Shown one piece after another: positions 1 through 8,374 of a DNA stretch of 64,000 nt. The notes below the pieces were generated by a model. It searched no databases, had not been told where the DNA came from, and saw only the letters and a list, made by a program, of their open reading frames with translations. A program made the position numbers and the translations under genes. The stretch's first letter is position 1. The number at the start of each line of letters is the position of its first letter. Source of the DNA: UBA2970 sp965221075 (lineage in GTDB: Bacteria; Verrucomicrobiota; Verrucomicrobiia; Limisphaerales; AAA164-E04); the NCBI GenBank assembly GCA_965221075.1, contig OZ244865.1, forward strand, positions 620,001-684,000. The letters run 5' to 3'.

Positions 1-55
1 CAAGGCGGCGGAGAAGGCCGCCGCACGCAAGCCGAAGGCGCAGGAGGGGGAGTAG
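1..55 (+). CDS. C-terminal tail of an upstream gene (partial)
   Basis: An open frame entering from the left edge ends at TAG 53-55. The 17 visible residues are rich in Lys and Ala (KAAEKAAARKPKAQEGE), a flexible basic tail. It ends 7 nt before nuoH, so it is probably the preceding gene of the complex I operon. NuoG or NuoI are the obvious candidates, but the visible tail is not diagnostic. Confidence 0.6.
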   Translation, partial: KAAEKAAARKPKAQEGE

Positions 56-62
56 GGCGGGT

Positions 63-1211
63 TTGGACTCTCTGCTGCTGCAGCTGCGGGACTGGGTGGT
101 GGACCAGGTCCCGCTGGTCCCCGATCCCCTGCTCCGCCATCTGCTCTCCATCGGGGCCATCTTCGGGGTCTTCGCCTTCTGCTTCGCCCTGACCACCCTG
201 GTCGAGCGCAAGGGCCTGGGCCGGATGCAGAACCGCCTGGGTCCCAACCGGGTCGGACCCTTCGGACTGCTCCAGCCCCTGGCCGACGGGCTGAAGATGA
301 TCTTCAAGGAGGATATCGTCCCCCGCAACGCCGACGCCCTTCTCCACTTCCTGGCCCCGGCTCTCCTGCTCTCCAGCGCCCTCCTCTCCCTGGCGGTGCT
401 CCCCTTCTCCCGGGAGCTGGTGGCCCTGGATCTGGAGGCGGCGCTGCTCTACTTCCTGGCGGCCTCGGGCCTCGCCGAGCTGGCGGTGTTCATGGCCGGC
501 TGGTCGAGCCGGAACAAGTACGCCATGCTCGGGGCGATGCGGGCCATCGCCCAGATGATCAGCTACGAGGTGCCGCTGCTGCTCTCGGCGGCTTCGGTGG
601 CGCTGGTCTGCGGGAGCCTCTCCCTGACCGAGATCGCCGCCTCCCAGTCGGGGGGGATCCTGGACTGGCACCTGGCCAGCCCCTGGGGCCTCTTCGCCTG
701 CCTGCTCTTCCTGATCGCGGCCCTGGCCGAATCCAACCGCTCCCCCTTCGACATCCCCGAGGCCGAATCGGAGATCATCGCCGGGCACATGACCGAGTAC
801 TCCGGCTTCAAGTACGCCCTCTTCTTCATGGGCGAGTACCTGGGGCTCTTCGCCATGAGCGGCCTGGCGATCACCCTCTTCCTGGGGGCCTACCACCCCC
901 CGCTGGAGTTCCTGGGCTTCGTGCCGGGGCCGGTCTGGTTCTTCGGGAAGCTGGCCCTCCTGGTGGCCCTCTTCATCTGGATCCGGGGCACCCTTCCCCG
1001 CCTGCGGATGGACCAGCTGATGCGGATGGCCTGGAAGTTCATGCTGCCCATGTCCCTGGCGGTCCTGGCGGCCGCGGCGCTCGCCTCGCGCACCTCCCAT
1101 GGCCTCTGGGACTGGCTGGTGGGGCTGCCCCTGCTCCTCCTGTTCTGGAACGGGCTGGGGCGGGGCTTCGCCCGACGCGCTCCGGAGCGCGTCTACCGGT
1201 TCGCCGAGTGA
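63..1211 (+). CDS. nuoH: NADH-quinone oxidoreductase subunit H
   Basis: Membrane subunit of respiratory complex I that forms much of the quinone chamber at the junction with the peripheral arm. The 382-residue protein has about eight or nine hydrophobic segments. Family landmarks are visible: GPNRVGPFGLLQPLADGLK near residues 60-78, and the acidic loop ESNRSPFDIPEAESEI near 223-238 followed by AGHMTEYSGFKYALFFMGEY. The start is TTG, just after the upstream stop; no ATG gives a better fit to the family N-terminus. The stop overlaps the nuoJ start (TGATG), so translation is probably coupled. In many bacteria nuoI lies between nuoH and nuoJ; here it does not. Confidence 0.95.
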   Translation: MDSLLLQLRDWVVDQVPLVPDPLLRHLLSIGAIFGVFAFCFALTTLVERKGLGRMQNRLGPNRVGPFGLLQPLADGLKMIFKEDIVPRNADALLHFLAPALLLSSALLSLAVLPFSRELVALDLEAALLYFLAASGLAELAVFMAGWSSRNKYAMLGAMRAIAQMISYEVPLLLSAASVALVCGSLSLTEIAASQSGGILDWHLASPWGLFACLLFLIAALAESNRSPFDIPEAESEIIAGHMTEYSGFKYALFFMGEYLGLFAMSGLAITLFLGAYHPPLEFLGFVPGPVWFFGKLALLVALFIWIRGTLPRLRMDQLMRMAWKFMLPMSLAVLAAAALASRTSHGLWDWLVGLPLLLLFWNGLGRGFARRAPERVYRFAE

Positions 1212-1732
1212 TGCCCGAACCGAGCGTTCCCTTCCTCCTGGCGGCCGTGCCGACCGTGGGCGGCGCCCTGGGCGTCCTGCTCGCCCGGAGCACGGTCCAC
1301 TGCGTGCTCTGCCTGATCGCCGCCTTCACCGGCATCGCGGTCCTGTACCTGCAGCTGGACGCCCAGTTCCTCGGCCTGGCCCAGGTGGTGGTCTACATCG
1401 GCGCCATCGCCATACTCGTGCTCTTCGCCGTCCTGCTCACCGGGGATCCCGGCCCCGGCCGGTCCCGCTTCCTCCCCGTGCGCCGGAGCGCCGCGGGGCT
1501 GGCGGCGTCCCTGGCCGCTTGCGCCGCCCTCTGGACGGCCGTCGCATGGACGCCCGGGGGCGCGGCGGCCGCCTCGCCGGAGCCGCCGGACCTGCCGGTG
1601 GGGAAGATCGGGGAGATGCTCCTGGGCGAGTACGTGATACCGCTGGAGGCGATCGCCCTGCTGCTCACCGCGGCTCTGATCGGGGCCGCCCTGGTGGCCT
1701 CCGGGGAGCCTCCCGATCGGGACGATCCCTGA
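1211..1732 (+). CDS. nuoJ: NADH-quinone oxidoreductase subunit J
   Basis: Small membrane subunit of complex I. About 173 residues with five hydrophobic segments; the stretch LAQVVVYIGAIAILVLFAVL (about residues 56-75) is the diagnostic NuoJ helix carrying the pi-bulge. The ATG at 1211 shares its A with the nuoH TGA. A GTG one codon upstream is the alternative start. The end lies 3 nt before nuoK, so H-J-K-L-M form one transcript. Confidence 0.93.
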   Translation: MPEPSVPFLLAAVPTVGGALGVLLARSTVHCVLCLIAAFTGIAVLYLQLDAQFLGLAQVVVYIGAIAILVLFAVLLTGDPGPGRSRFLPVRRSAAGLAASLAACAALWTAVAWTPGGAAAASPEPPDLPVGKIGEMLLGEYVIPLEAIALLLTAALIGAALVASGEPPDRDDP

Positions 1733-1735
1733 TCC

Positions 1736-2047
1736 ATGGCTGGAATCGAGCACTACCTGATCCTCTCGGCCCTGCTCTTCTCGATCGGGCTGGCGGTGGT
1801 TCTGATCCGGCGCAACGCCATCCTGGCCCTGGCGGGCATCGAGCTGATGCTCAACGCGGCCAACCTCAACTTCGTGGCCTTCTGGCGGCTGGGCCCGAGC
1901 CCCGGGACCGGCGAGGGCCTCCTGGTGGTTCTCTTCTCCCTGGCGGTGGCCGCCGCCGAGGTGGCGGTGGGACTGGCCCTGATCCTGGCCGTGTGGCGCC
2001 GCCACCGGACCCTGGATCTCGACGAGATCCGCGAGCTGGAGCAATGA
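1736..2047 (+). CDS. nuoK: NADH-quinone oxidoreductase subunit K
   Basis: Complex I proton-channel subunit K, 103 residues, the usual length. Three transmembrane helices are evident. NuoK landmarks include AIEHYL-like start (AGIEHYLILSALLFSIGLAV) and GIELMLNAANLNFVAF, which contains the conserved Glu of helix 2 near residue 37. A second intramembrane Glu lies in AAAEVAVGLALIL near residue 73. The stop overlaps the nuoL start as ATGA. Confidence 0.95.
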   Translation: MAGIEHYLILSALLFSIGLAVVLIRRNAILALAGIELMLNAANLNFVAFWRLGPSPGTGEGLLVVLFSLAVAAAEVAVGLALILAVWRRHRTLDLDEIRELEQ

Positions 2048-4038
2048 GCCTGCTGGCCGACACCCTCTGGTGCGTGGCCCTGGCTCCGCTGGCCGTCTCG
2101 GGGCTGATCCTGCTGTGGCCGGGGCTGACGGCGCGGGGGGCCGGGCTCCTGGCCCTGGGCGGGCTCGCCGTCTCCCTGCTGCACTCGCTGGCCTCCCTGA
2201 TCGCCACCCTGGGAGCCCCCGGGGAGGTCCTGGCCCGCAACCTCCCCTGGTTCCAGGCCGGAGGCCGGTGGGTGCACGTCGGGTGGGTCCTCGATCCCCT
2301 CTCGGCCCTGATGCTGGCGATGGTGGCCTTCGTCGGCTGCCTGGTCTTCCTCTACAGCATGGAGTACATGGCCCGCGACGAGCATGCGGTCCGCTTCTTC
2401 GGCCACCTCTCCTTCTTCGCCGCCTCGATGCTGGGGCTGGTCATGGCCAACAGCCTGCTGCTGCTCTTCGTGTGCTGGGAGCTGGTCGGCCTGGCCTCGT
2501 GGCTGCTCATCGGGCACTGGGCCCGCAAGGAGAGCGCGGTGGCCGCCGCCCGCAAGGCCTTCCTGACCACCCGGGTGGGGGACCTGGGCCTGTTCCTGGG
2601 CCTGGCCTGGCTCTCCAGCTCCACCGGAACCCTTCTCTTCTTCGACGACGGGCAGGGGATCCTGGAGGACGCGGTCAGGGAGGCGGCAGGAGGCTGGATG
2701 CTGGTCCCGGGACTGGCCCTCTCCACGGCCGTCACCCTCCTGGCGGCATGGGGGGCCTTCGGCAAGTCGGGGCAGCTGCCCCTGCAGGGCTGGCTGCCCG
2801 ACGCCATGGAGGGCCCCACTCCGGTGAGCGCCCTGATCCACGCGGCCACCATGGTGGCCGCCGGGGTCTTCCTCCTGGCCCGCCTCCATCCCCTGATGGA
2901 GGCGCAGTCCCCCGAGTCCGCCTCCCTGGTCCTGGTGGCCTGGGCGGGGAGCCTGACCGCGCTCCTGGCCGCCCTGATGGCCCTCTTCCAGAACGACATC
3001 AAGCGCATCCTGGCCTGGTCCACCGTCTCGCAGCTGGGCTTCATGATGCTCGCCCTGGGAACCGGAGGGCCCGCTCCGGCCCTCTTCCACCTCCTGGCCC
3101 ACGCCTTCTTCAAGGCCCTGCTGTTCCTGGGGGCCGGTTCGGTGATCCATGCCTGCGGCGGGGAGCAGGACGTCCGCCGGATGGGAGGCCTGGCGCGGGC
3201 CCTTCCCGTCACCTTCGCCACCTACGCCCTGGGAATGCTCTGCCTTTCGGGCTTCCCGCTCCTGTCGGGATTCTGGAGCAAGGACGAGATCCTGCACGCC
3301 GCGGCCGGCTGGGGGCCTTCTCAGCTGCCCTTCTGCCTGGCCCTGGCCGCCAGCTTCCTGACCGCACTCTACATGACCCGCCAGATGGTCCTGGTCTTCC
3401 TGGGAAGCCGGACCGCAGCGGGGATCCCCCGGGAGAGCCCCCGCCTGATGACCGTCCCGCTGGCGGCTCTGGCGTCGGCGTCCCTGGCGGTCGGCTTCCT
3501 GGGCACGCCCGTCCTTCCCCTGGTCCAGGCCCATGTCGACGGCGTATCCGCTCAGTTCTCCCCCGGGGCCCTGCTCGAGGGCTCCAGGCTGGGCATCCTC
3601 GCCCTCAGCTCCCTGGCCTCGCTCTCGGGGATCGCCCTGGGCTGGTTCCTCTACCGGGCGCGCAGGGCTCCGGCCGTCCTGGACAGGTGGCCCACCCTCC
3701 GCTTCCTGATCCGCCGGCAGTTCCTCTTCGAGTACCTCCACACTGCGGCGGCATGGGCGTCGGTCGCCGCGGGCGCCCTCCTGTCCAGGCTCGAAAGGGC
3801 GCTCCTCGTCCGGGCGGTCGAGCCCCTGGCCCGGGGGCTGGGCCGGGCCGGGCGGTGTACCGGCTTCCTGGACGAGCGGGGCATCGGGCAGGGACTGCGT
3901 GGGATCTGCCGCTCCTTCCAGTGGAGCGGCGCCATGCTCGCCGGCCTGCGCAACGGCCGCGTCCAGTCCTACCTGGTCTGCAGCTTCCTGGCCATGGCCC
4001 TGGCCCTGTGGCTGATCCTCTGGCTGGGCGGCTCGTGA
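2044..4038 (+). CDS. nuoL: NADH-quinone oxidoreductase subunit L
   Basis: Antiporter-like proton-pumping subunit with the long lateral helix of complex I. It has 664 residues, somewhat longer than the roughly 615 of E. coli. Landmarks are LLFVCWELVGLASWLLIGHW (about 140-159), FGKSGQLPLQGWLPDAMEGP (about 239-258), SALIHAATMVAAGVFLLARL and the AHAFFKALLFLGAGSVIH helix. The chosen ATG overlaps the nuoK stop by 4 nt (ATGA); the frame stays open upstream, but that sequence is not NuoL. It overlaps nuoM by 4 nt (GTGA). Confidence 0.95.
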   Translation: MSLLADTLWCVALAPLAVSGLILLWPGLTARGAGLLALGGLAVSLLHSLASLIATLGAPGEVLARNLPWFQAGGRWVHVGWVLDPLSALMLAMVAFVGCLVFLYSMEYMARDEHAVRFFGHLSFFAASMLGLVMANSLLLLFVCWELVGLASWLLIGHWARKESAVAAARKAFLTTRVGDLGLFLGLAWLSSSTGTLLFFDDGQGILEDAVREAAGGWMLVPGLALSTAVTLLAAWGAFGKSGQLPLQGWLPDAMEGPTPVSALIHAATMVAAGVFLLARLHPLMEAQSPESASLVLVAWAGSLTALLAALMALFQNDIKRILAWSTVSQLGFMMLALGTGGPAPALFHLLAHAFFKALLFLGAGSVIHACGGEQDVRRMGGLARALPVTFATYALGMLCLSGFPLLSGFWSKDEILHAAAGWGPSQLPFCLALAASFLTALYMTRQMVLVFLGSRTAAGIPRESPRLMTVPLAALASASLAVGFLGTPVLPLVQAHVDGVSAQFSPGALLEGSRLGILALSSLASLSGIALGWFLYRARRAPAVLDRWPTLRFLIRRQFLFEYLHTAAAWASVAAGALLSRLERALLVRAVEPLARGLGRAGRCTGFLDERGIGQGLRGICRSFQWSGAMLAGLRNGRVQSYLVCSFLAMALALWLILWLGGS

Positions 4039-5582
4039 GCGAGCATCCCGTCACCCTCATGGCCCTCCTCCTCCTGGGGCTGCCGGCCGCGGGAGGCGTC
4101 CTGATCTGGAGCCTGGGCCCCCGCCTCGGGCCCGCCCTCGCCCTGCGTAGCGCGCTCGTTCTCGCTTCGCTGCCCCTGATGCTGGGAGCCGCGGCCTCCT
4201 TCCTGTGGCTGGAGCACGGCGACGGCCGGCTGGTGGTGGAGCGCCATCCCTGGATCGCCGCCATCGGAGCGGAGTTCGCGGTAGGAGTGGACGGGCTCTC
4301 CCTCTCGCTCCTGCTCCTCTCGGGACTGGTGGTTCCCTGGGCCCTGGCCATGGGAAGGGAGATGGGATCGGCCCTGCCGCGGTTCTGCGGGCTGGCGCTC
4401 CTGCTCCAGGCCAGCGTCAGCGGCGTCTTCCTCTCGGTGAACTTCTTCCCCTGGTTCCTCTTCTGGGAGCTGTGCCTGATCCCCGCCTTCTTCCTGATCC
4501 GCTTCGATGGCGGCAGGGAGCAGAGGAAGGCCTCCATGCTCTTCTTCCTGTACACCTTCCTGGGAAGCCTCGGGCTGCTGCTCGGCTTCCTGGGCCTGCT
4601 CGCGGCCGCCGGCACCCTCGACTTCGTCAGCCTGGCCGATGGCCGCGAGGAGCTGCCCCAGCAGCTGGCCCAGGCCCTGGGGGAGGAGAGCGGCGGCCAG
4701 GGGGCGATGCGGCTGCTCTTCCTCCTCGCCTTCCTGGGGGTGGCGGTCAAGGCGCCCCTCTGGCCCCTGCATTCCTGGCAGCCCATGACCTACGCCCGGG
4801 CCCCCGCGCCGGCGGCCATGATCCTCTCGGGCCTGCTTTCGAAGATGGGTATCTACGCCCTGCTCCGCCTCCTGCTCCCCATCTTTCCCCAGCCGATGCA
4901 GGATCTGGCCCTCCCCCTCCTGGCCCTGACCGTCCTCTCGGTGGTCGTGCCGGCGATCCTGGCCTGCGCCTCCAGCGGGCTGCGCTCCATGGTGGCCTAC
5001 TCCTCGATCAACCACCTGGGCTACTGCTTCCTGGGAGTCCTCGCCTACGTGTGCTGGGAGGGAGAAGACCGGGCGGTGGCGATCGCGGCCCTGAGCGGTA
5101 CGGGCCTGCAGCTCTTCAACCACGGGATCGTCGTCTGCCTGCTCTTCTTCCTCCTCTGGCGCCTGGAGAGGCGGACCGGGATCGAGCCGAGGATCGGAGA
5201 CTACGGCGGGCTGCGCTTCACGCTGCCCCGCATGGCGGCCTTCGCCGGAGTGGCCCTCTTCGCCACCCTGGGCCTGCCGGGCCTCAGCCTGTTCATCGGC
5301 GAGTTCCTGATCTTCAGGGGGGTCTTCGCCTCCGTCCCCTGGGCCGCGGCCCTCTCCACCCTGGGGCTGCTCCTCACCGCGGCCTTCGCCCTGACGGCGT
5401 TCGGCAGGATCTTCTCCGGCCCTCCCTCCCAGCGTTGGGAGCGTCTAGCCGACCTCGGCCCGCGGGAGACCCTGGCGGCCCTGCTGGCCGTCTTCCTGAT
5501 CGTCGCCACCGGACTCTGGCCCCAGTGGCTCCTGTCCCTCCTCGAACCGGCCTTCCTTGGTGGCTCCTTCTCCGGGCCTTGA
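4035..5582 (+). CDS. nuoM: NADH-quinone oxidoreductase subunit M
   Basis: Antiporter-like proton-pumping subunit of complex I, 515 residues. Landmarks: FPWFLFWELCLIPAFFLI around 139-156 with the conserved Glu, FLGVAVKAPLWPLHSWQPM around 235-253 with the channel Lys, and GLLSKMGIYALLRLLLPIFP. The GTG start overlaps the nuoL stop (GTGA). nuoN, normally the last gene, does not follow: after 48 nt comes an unrelated gene on the other strand. Confidence 0.94.
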   Translation: MSEHPVTLMALLLLGLPAAGGVLIWSLGPRLGPALALRSALVLASLPLMLGAAASFLWLEHGDGRLVVERHPWIAAIGAEFAVGVDGLSLSLLLLSGLVVPWALAMGREMGSALPRFCGLALLLQASVSGVFLSVNFFPWFLFWELCLIPAFFLIRFDGGREQRKASMLFFLYTFLGSLGLLLGFLGLLAAAGTLDFVSLADGREELPQQLAQALGEESGGQGAMRLLFLLAFLGVAVKAPLWPLHSWQPMTYARAPAPAAMILSGLLSKMGIYALLRLLLPIFPQPMQDLALPLLALTVLSVVVPAILACASSGLRSMVAYSSINHLGYCFLGVLAYVCWEGEDRAVAIAALSGTGLQLFNHGIVVCLLFFLLWRLERRTGIEPRIGDYGGLRFTLPRMAAFAGVALFATLGLPGLSLFIGEFLIFRGVFASVPWAAALSTLGLLLTAAFALTAFGRIFSGPPSQRWERLADLGPRETLAALLAVFLIVATGLWPQWLLSLLEPAFLGGSFSGP

Positions 5583-5630
5583 CTCCTTGCCCCCTCCTCC
5601 GGAGGACGATGGCCCGGATCCGCCGCTGCT

Positions 5631-7121
5631 TCAGCCGGGCGGGGGCCGCTCCGGCTTGTCTGCCCGGTCAGCCCAGTACGGCACATAGCAGCGGTTGCGA
5701 GAGCCCGATCCAGCGTTGGCGTTAGCGATCCGGCCCTCGTCGATCGCCTTCCTGATCATTCGGGAAACCTGGGCTGCGTTGTTCCTTGCGATCCCGAACC
5801 GCTCCCGGATCGACGCGTTGGTGGTCCTTTTCCCCGTCTGGTGCTGCAAGCACGCGTGAAGGTAGATCGCCCTCGAAGTTTCGCTCCGGGACATGTCCTT
5901 GAGGCTTTTTCTGCCGTACAGCGTCGTGCGCGTCGATCTGGAGGGCGACTCGAACAGCGGAGCGGGCAACGCTTCGCGCTCGATGGCGGCCACCGCCTTG
6001 TCGATTCCGCTGCCTCGTCTCTCGCAGATGCCGAACCGGTGCATCAGGGAGGACATGCGTTCGTTGCGGGAAGAAGGAGGATCGTCCAAGAAGCGGTCGA
6101 CATCGATCAGGGGCTGTCCTGGATTGGTGAACTCGACGCGATCGGCGAAGATCTCCACCATCGGTCCGGCCCCCCGAATGGCGAAGTCCTGGTGGACGAG
6201 CATATTGGCGACAAGCTCCCGGATGGCCACCTCGGGGAGCATGCGGACATCGCGGCGCAGGCCTCCCTCGATCACTTCCCTGCTGCCCGGCAACGCGGCT
6301 ACGATGAAGCCGATAAGGTCTTCGAAGCCCGAAGCGTATCCCCGTGTTCCAACCTGTTCACGAGTGGTCTCGAGCCTGTCCTTGCCGGGGTACCGGATCA
6401 CCCGCACGGCCTTCAGATCAATGTCGGGGAAGTCCCGCAGTTTCCTGGCCAGCAGGACGGCGCCCAGATTGGGGATATCCCAGCGTCCGGAATCGTTGAG
6501 GCAGATCAGCCCTTCGCTGGACAGGATCCTGACAATCTGGTTGCGATCGGGAAGAACGGGACGCTTCAGCAGGTCGAAATAAGCATTGTAGTCGAGCAGA
6601 TCGAGCACCTCCTCGGAGTTCAGTCCCTCGAGCGCCATCCTTTTCTCGAACTGAGTCCGATCGAATGAAAGCCACAGCTTCCGCTCGCGCTCCGGGTAAT
6701 CGTGCAGTGATCTTGTTGTCGCCCCGACGCGCACATACTTCTCGCTTCCCGCTCGAACAGGCTCTCCGGAAGCGCAGGGAATCTCCGCAATGACGATCCG
6801 CTTTCCCTCCACCATCGCCGAGCGGAACTGGAAGTCGATCTTTGGATGCAGCTGCTGCAAGAGCCAGGATTCCAGCGGTTGGCTGCCCTCTCCCTTTGAC
6901 CTCTCGGGATCGAATGTCGTGCCGACAAGCTTTCCGGTGCCGTCCTCCACGCCCCACAGAAGGTATCCGTGGGGCTTGCCATTCAACGCCGCTGAATTGG
7001 CGAGAGCGGAGAAGTTGCGAGCCATGGCTTTAGGATCTTTGTTGCCACACTTGAACTCCACCCATTCGGTTTCGCGGCCATGCCGGCACAGGGACCGGAC
7101 AAGGTCGACATCGCTGTCCAT
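5631..7121 (-). CDS. AlbA_2-domain ATP-binding protein
   Basis: A 496-residue protein with three recognisable parts. An N-terminal Schlafen/AlbA_2-like nucleic-acid-binding domain spans about 15-135 (ETEWVEFKCGNKDP, SAALNGKPHGYLLWGVEDGT). A GHKL-type ATPase segment follows (IRELVANMLVHQDF, FADRVEFTNPGQPL, about 290-380). A winged-helix-like C-terminus lies near 420-485 (NASIRERFGIARNNAAQVSR). The family is annotated as transcriptional regulators or ATP-dependent helicase-like proteins, and relatives occur in defence islands; the substrate here is unknown. An AGGAG Shine-Dalgarno lies 7-8 nt before the ATG. It sits opposite the end of the nuo operon and beside a repeat-rich, gene-poor stretch, consistent with an acquired accessory gene. 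Confidence 0.85.
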   Translation of the reverse strand: MDSDVDLVRSLCRHGRETEWVEFKCGNKDPKAMARNFSALANSAALNGKPHGYLLWGVEDGTGKLVGTTFDPERSKGEGSQPLESWLLQQLHPKIDFQFRSAMVEGKRIVIAEIPCASGEPVRAGSEKYVRVGATTRSLHDYPERERKLWLSFDRTQFEKRMALEGLNSEEVLDLLDYNAYFDLLKRPVLPDRNQIVRILSSEGLICLNDSGRWDIPNLGAVLLARKLRDFPDIDLKAVRVIRYPGKDRLETTREQVGTRGYASGFEDLIGFIVAALPGSREVIEGGLRRDVRMLPEVAIRELVANMLVHQDFAIRGAGPMVEIFADRVEFTNPGQPLIDVDRFLDDPPSSRNERMSSLMHRFGICERRGSGIDKAVAAIEREALPAPLFESPSRSTRTTLYGRKSLKDMSRSETSRAIYLHACLQHQTGKRTTNASIRERFGIARNNAAQVSRMIRKAIDEGRIANANAGSGSRNRCYVPYWADRADKPERPPPG

Positions 7122-7503
7122 GGTTGTCTCCTGCTTCTAAGAGGTGGGAGCCTTCTTACGGTTCCCGCCTTTCCTGCCGTCTCCACGGGAGAAGGGGACG
7201 GTGCTCATGCTGGAGGTGCGCCCCTAGCTGGACGCATGGCTCGCCCCGGGGAAGAGACGTGGGGGTGCCTCCACCGTCCATCCTCGTGCTTCCCCCCTGA
7301 GGTTTCCGGGAATCGGCCAGTCTGTTCGCCACGCCTCCGGAACGCTACCTTGGGGCCCCGCGGATCCGAAGCCGAAAGAGACGGCGGTCCCTCGCAATCT
7401 GGTGTTTCCTGCAAGAGCTCCAGGCTCGCTGCAGCCGAGCTTCCTTCCCGGAATCCAGAAGGCGAAGTGGGCCCAGGCTCGATACCCACCGTTCTATCGG
7501 AAA

Positions 7504-8090
7504 CAGTCAAGAAAAGCATATGGATGCCAAGTGTTTGGCTGTCAGGGATATAAGTGTTTGCAATTGCTTCCCGGCCCCCAGTCCGGGACGAACCAGTCAA
7601 ATAAAACTTATGGCGGTTCTGGTGTCGATGAATCCGGGCTGCGCAAGACTGATTCTCCTTCCGCCCGCAGGGGACTGCGGTTTACCGCTGGCACCCCGAC
7701 GAAACCGGAGTCAAGAGCCAGTCAAGAAAACTTCATGGATGTCAAGTTGTTGACTGCCAGTGATATCAATGCTTTTAACCGCCTTCCAGCCTCCAGTCCG
7801 GGACGAACCAGTCAAATAAACCCTCAGGCGGTTCTGGTGTCGATGATCCGGACTGAGCAGGCCTGACTCCCTACCGCTTCCCGCAGGGGACAGCGGGGTA
7901 CCGTCGACATGTCGAAGGGACTGGAACCAATAGGCAGTCAAGAAAACTCTATGGATGCCAAGTAGCTGACTGTCAAAGATGTAGATGGTGTCTGATGCCT
8001 GCCGGACTCCAGTCCGGGACGAGCCAGTCAAATAAACTCCCGGCGGCTCGGATGGCGGAGATCCAGGCAGAGCGTGTGCGGGAGGTTTGG
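7504..8090. repeat. Three tandem ~215-bp units with paired CAGTCAA motifs
   Basis: Three diverged copies begin near 7504, 7719 and 7935 (periods 215 and 216). Each has a first motif CAGTCAAGAAAA followed by ATGGATG(C/T)CAAGT, and 90 nt later a second motif CCAGTCAAATAAA preceded by CAGTCCGGGACGA. The six CAGTCAA(G/A)(A/T)AAA sites lie at 7504, 7594, 7719, 7809, 7935 and 8025, alternating 90 and 125-126 nt. Copies 1 and 2 also share GGCGGTTCTGGTGTCGATGA. Copy 3 has a palindrome CCGGACT-CC-AGTCCGG overlapping the second motif. Spacing is far too long for CRISPR. Confidence 0.85.
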
Positions 8091-8340
8091 ACAGGACGGC
8101 CCGGCCTTTGAAGGCCCTGGGACTGGGCGATTGCTGGGATCCGGACCGCAGGGCCAGCGAGGTCTCCCTGCCTCCTCTGTTCGGCCGGCTGCATGGGAAG
8201 AGGTCCTTGCCCGATCCGTGAACCAACGACGGTTCCCCGGCTGGGTGGCCCACGATCAACGGAGAATCACCGGATCCGGAAGAGGTCGAGAAGCCGAAGG
8301 CCGTCGCGGTGGCGGCCCGGAGAGAGGGACAGCGCCGAGT

Positions 8341-8368
8341 TTGACTTTCCACCTCTGCCGCCTAGCAT
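8341..8368 (+). promoter_or_regulatory. Promoter of the prepilin-like gene
   Basis: TTGACT (8341-8346), 16-nt spacer, TAGCAT (8363-8368). The ATG begins only 7 nt after the -10, so the transcript would start at or next to the start codon. No Shine-Dalgarno is possible in such a leader. Confidence 0.55.
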
Positions 8369-8374
8369 GGGGGC

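Larger units (their letters stand above)
7122..8374. other. Gene-poor stretch carrying a tandem repeat
   Basis: No convincing coding frame in 1.25 kb. Frames on both strands are short, and repeated peptides on the reverse strand change frame between repeat copies, which argues against coding. The content is an ordered repeat array (7504-8036) and, at the right end, a promoter for the prepilin-like gene. Confidence 0.7.

Noticed and set aside
1753..3741. Long reverse-strand frame opposite nuoL
   Set aside because: Gln/Gly/Glu-rich shadow of nuoL with no family resemblance.
7504..8036. Possible CRISPR array
   Set aside because: Repeat motifs are only about 12-27 nt with 78-114 nt between them, alternate in spacing, and the sequences between them are themselves related. 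No cas genes are present.
7205..8352. Repeated peptides (TGSSRTG...) on the reverse strand as a coding gene
   Set aside because: Units of 215 and 216 nt put the peptides in different frames between copies, and no start or ribosome site is convincing. The similarity is simply the DNA repeat translated.
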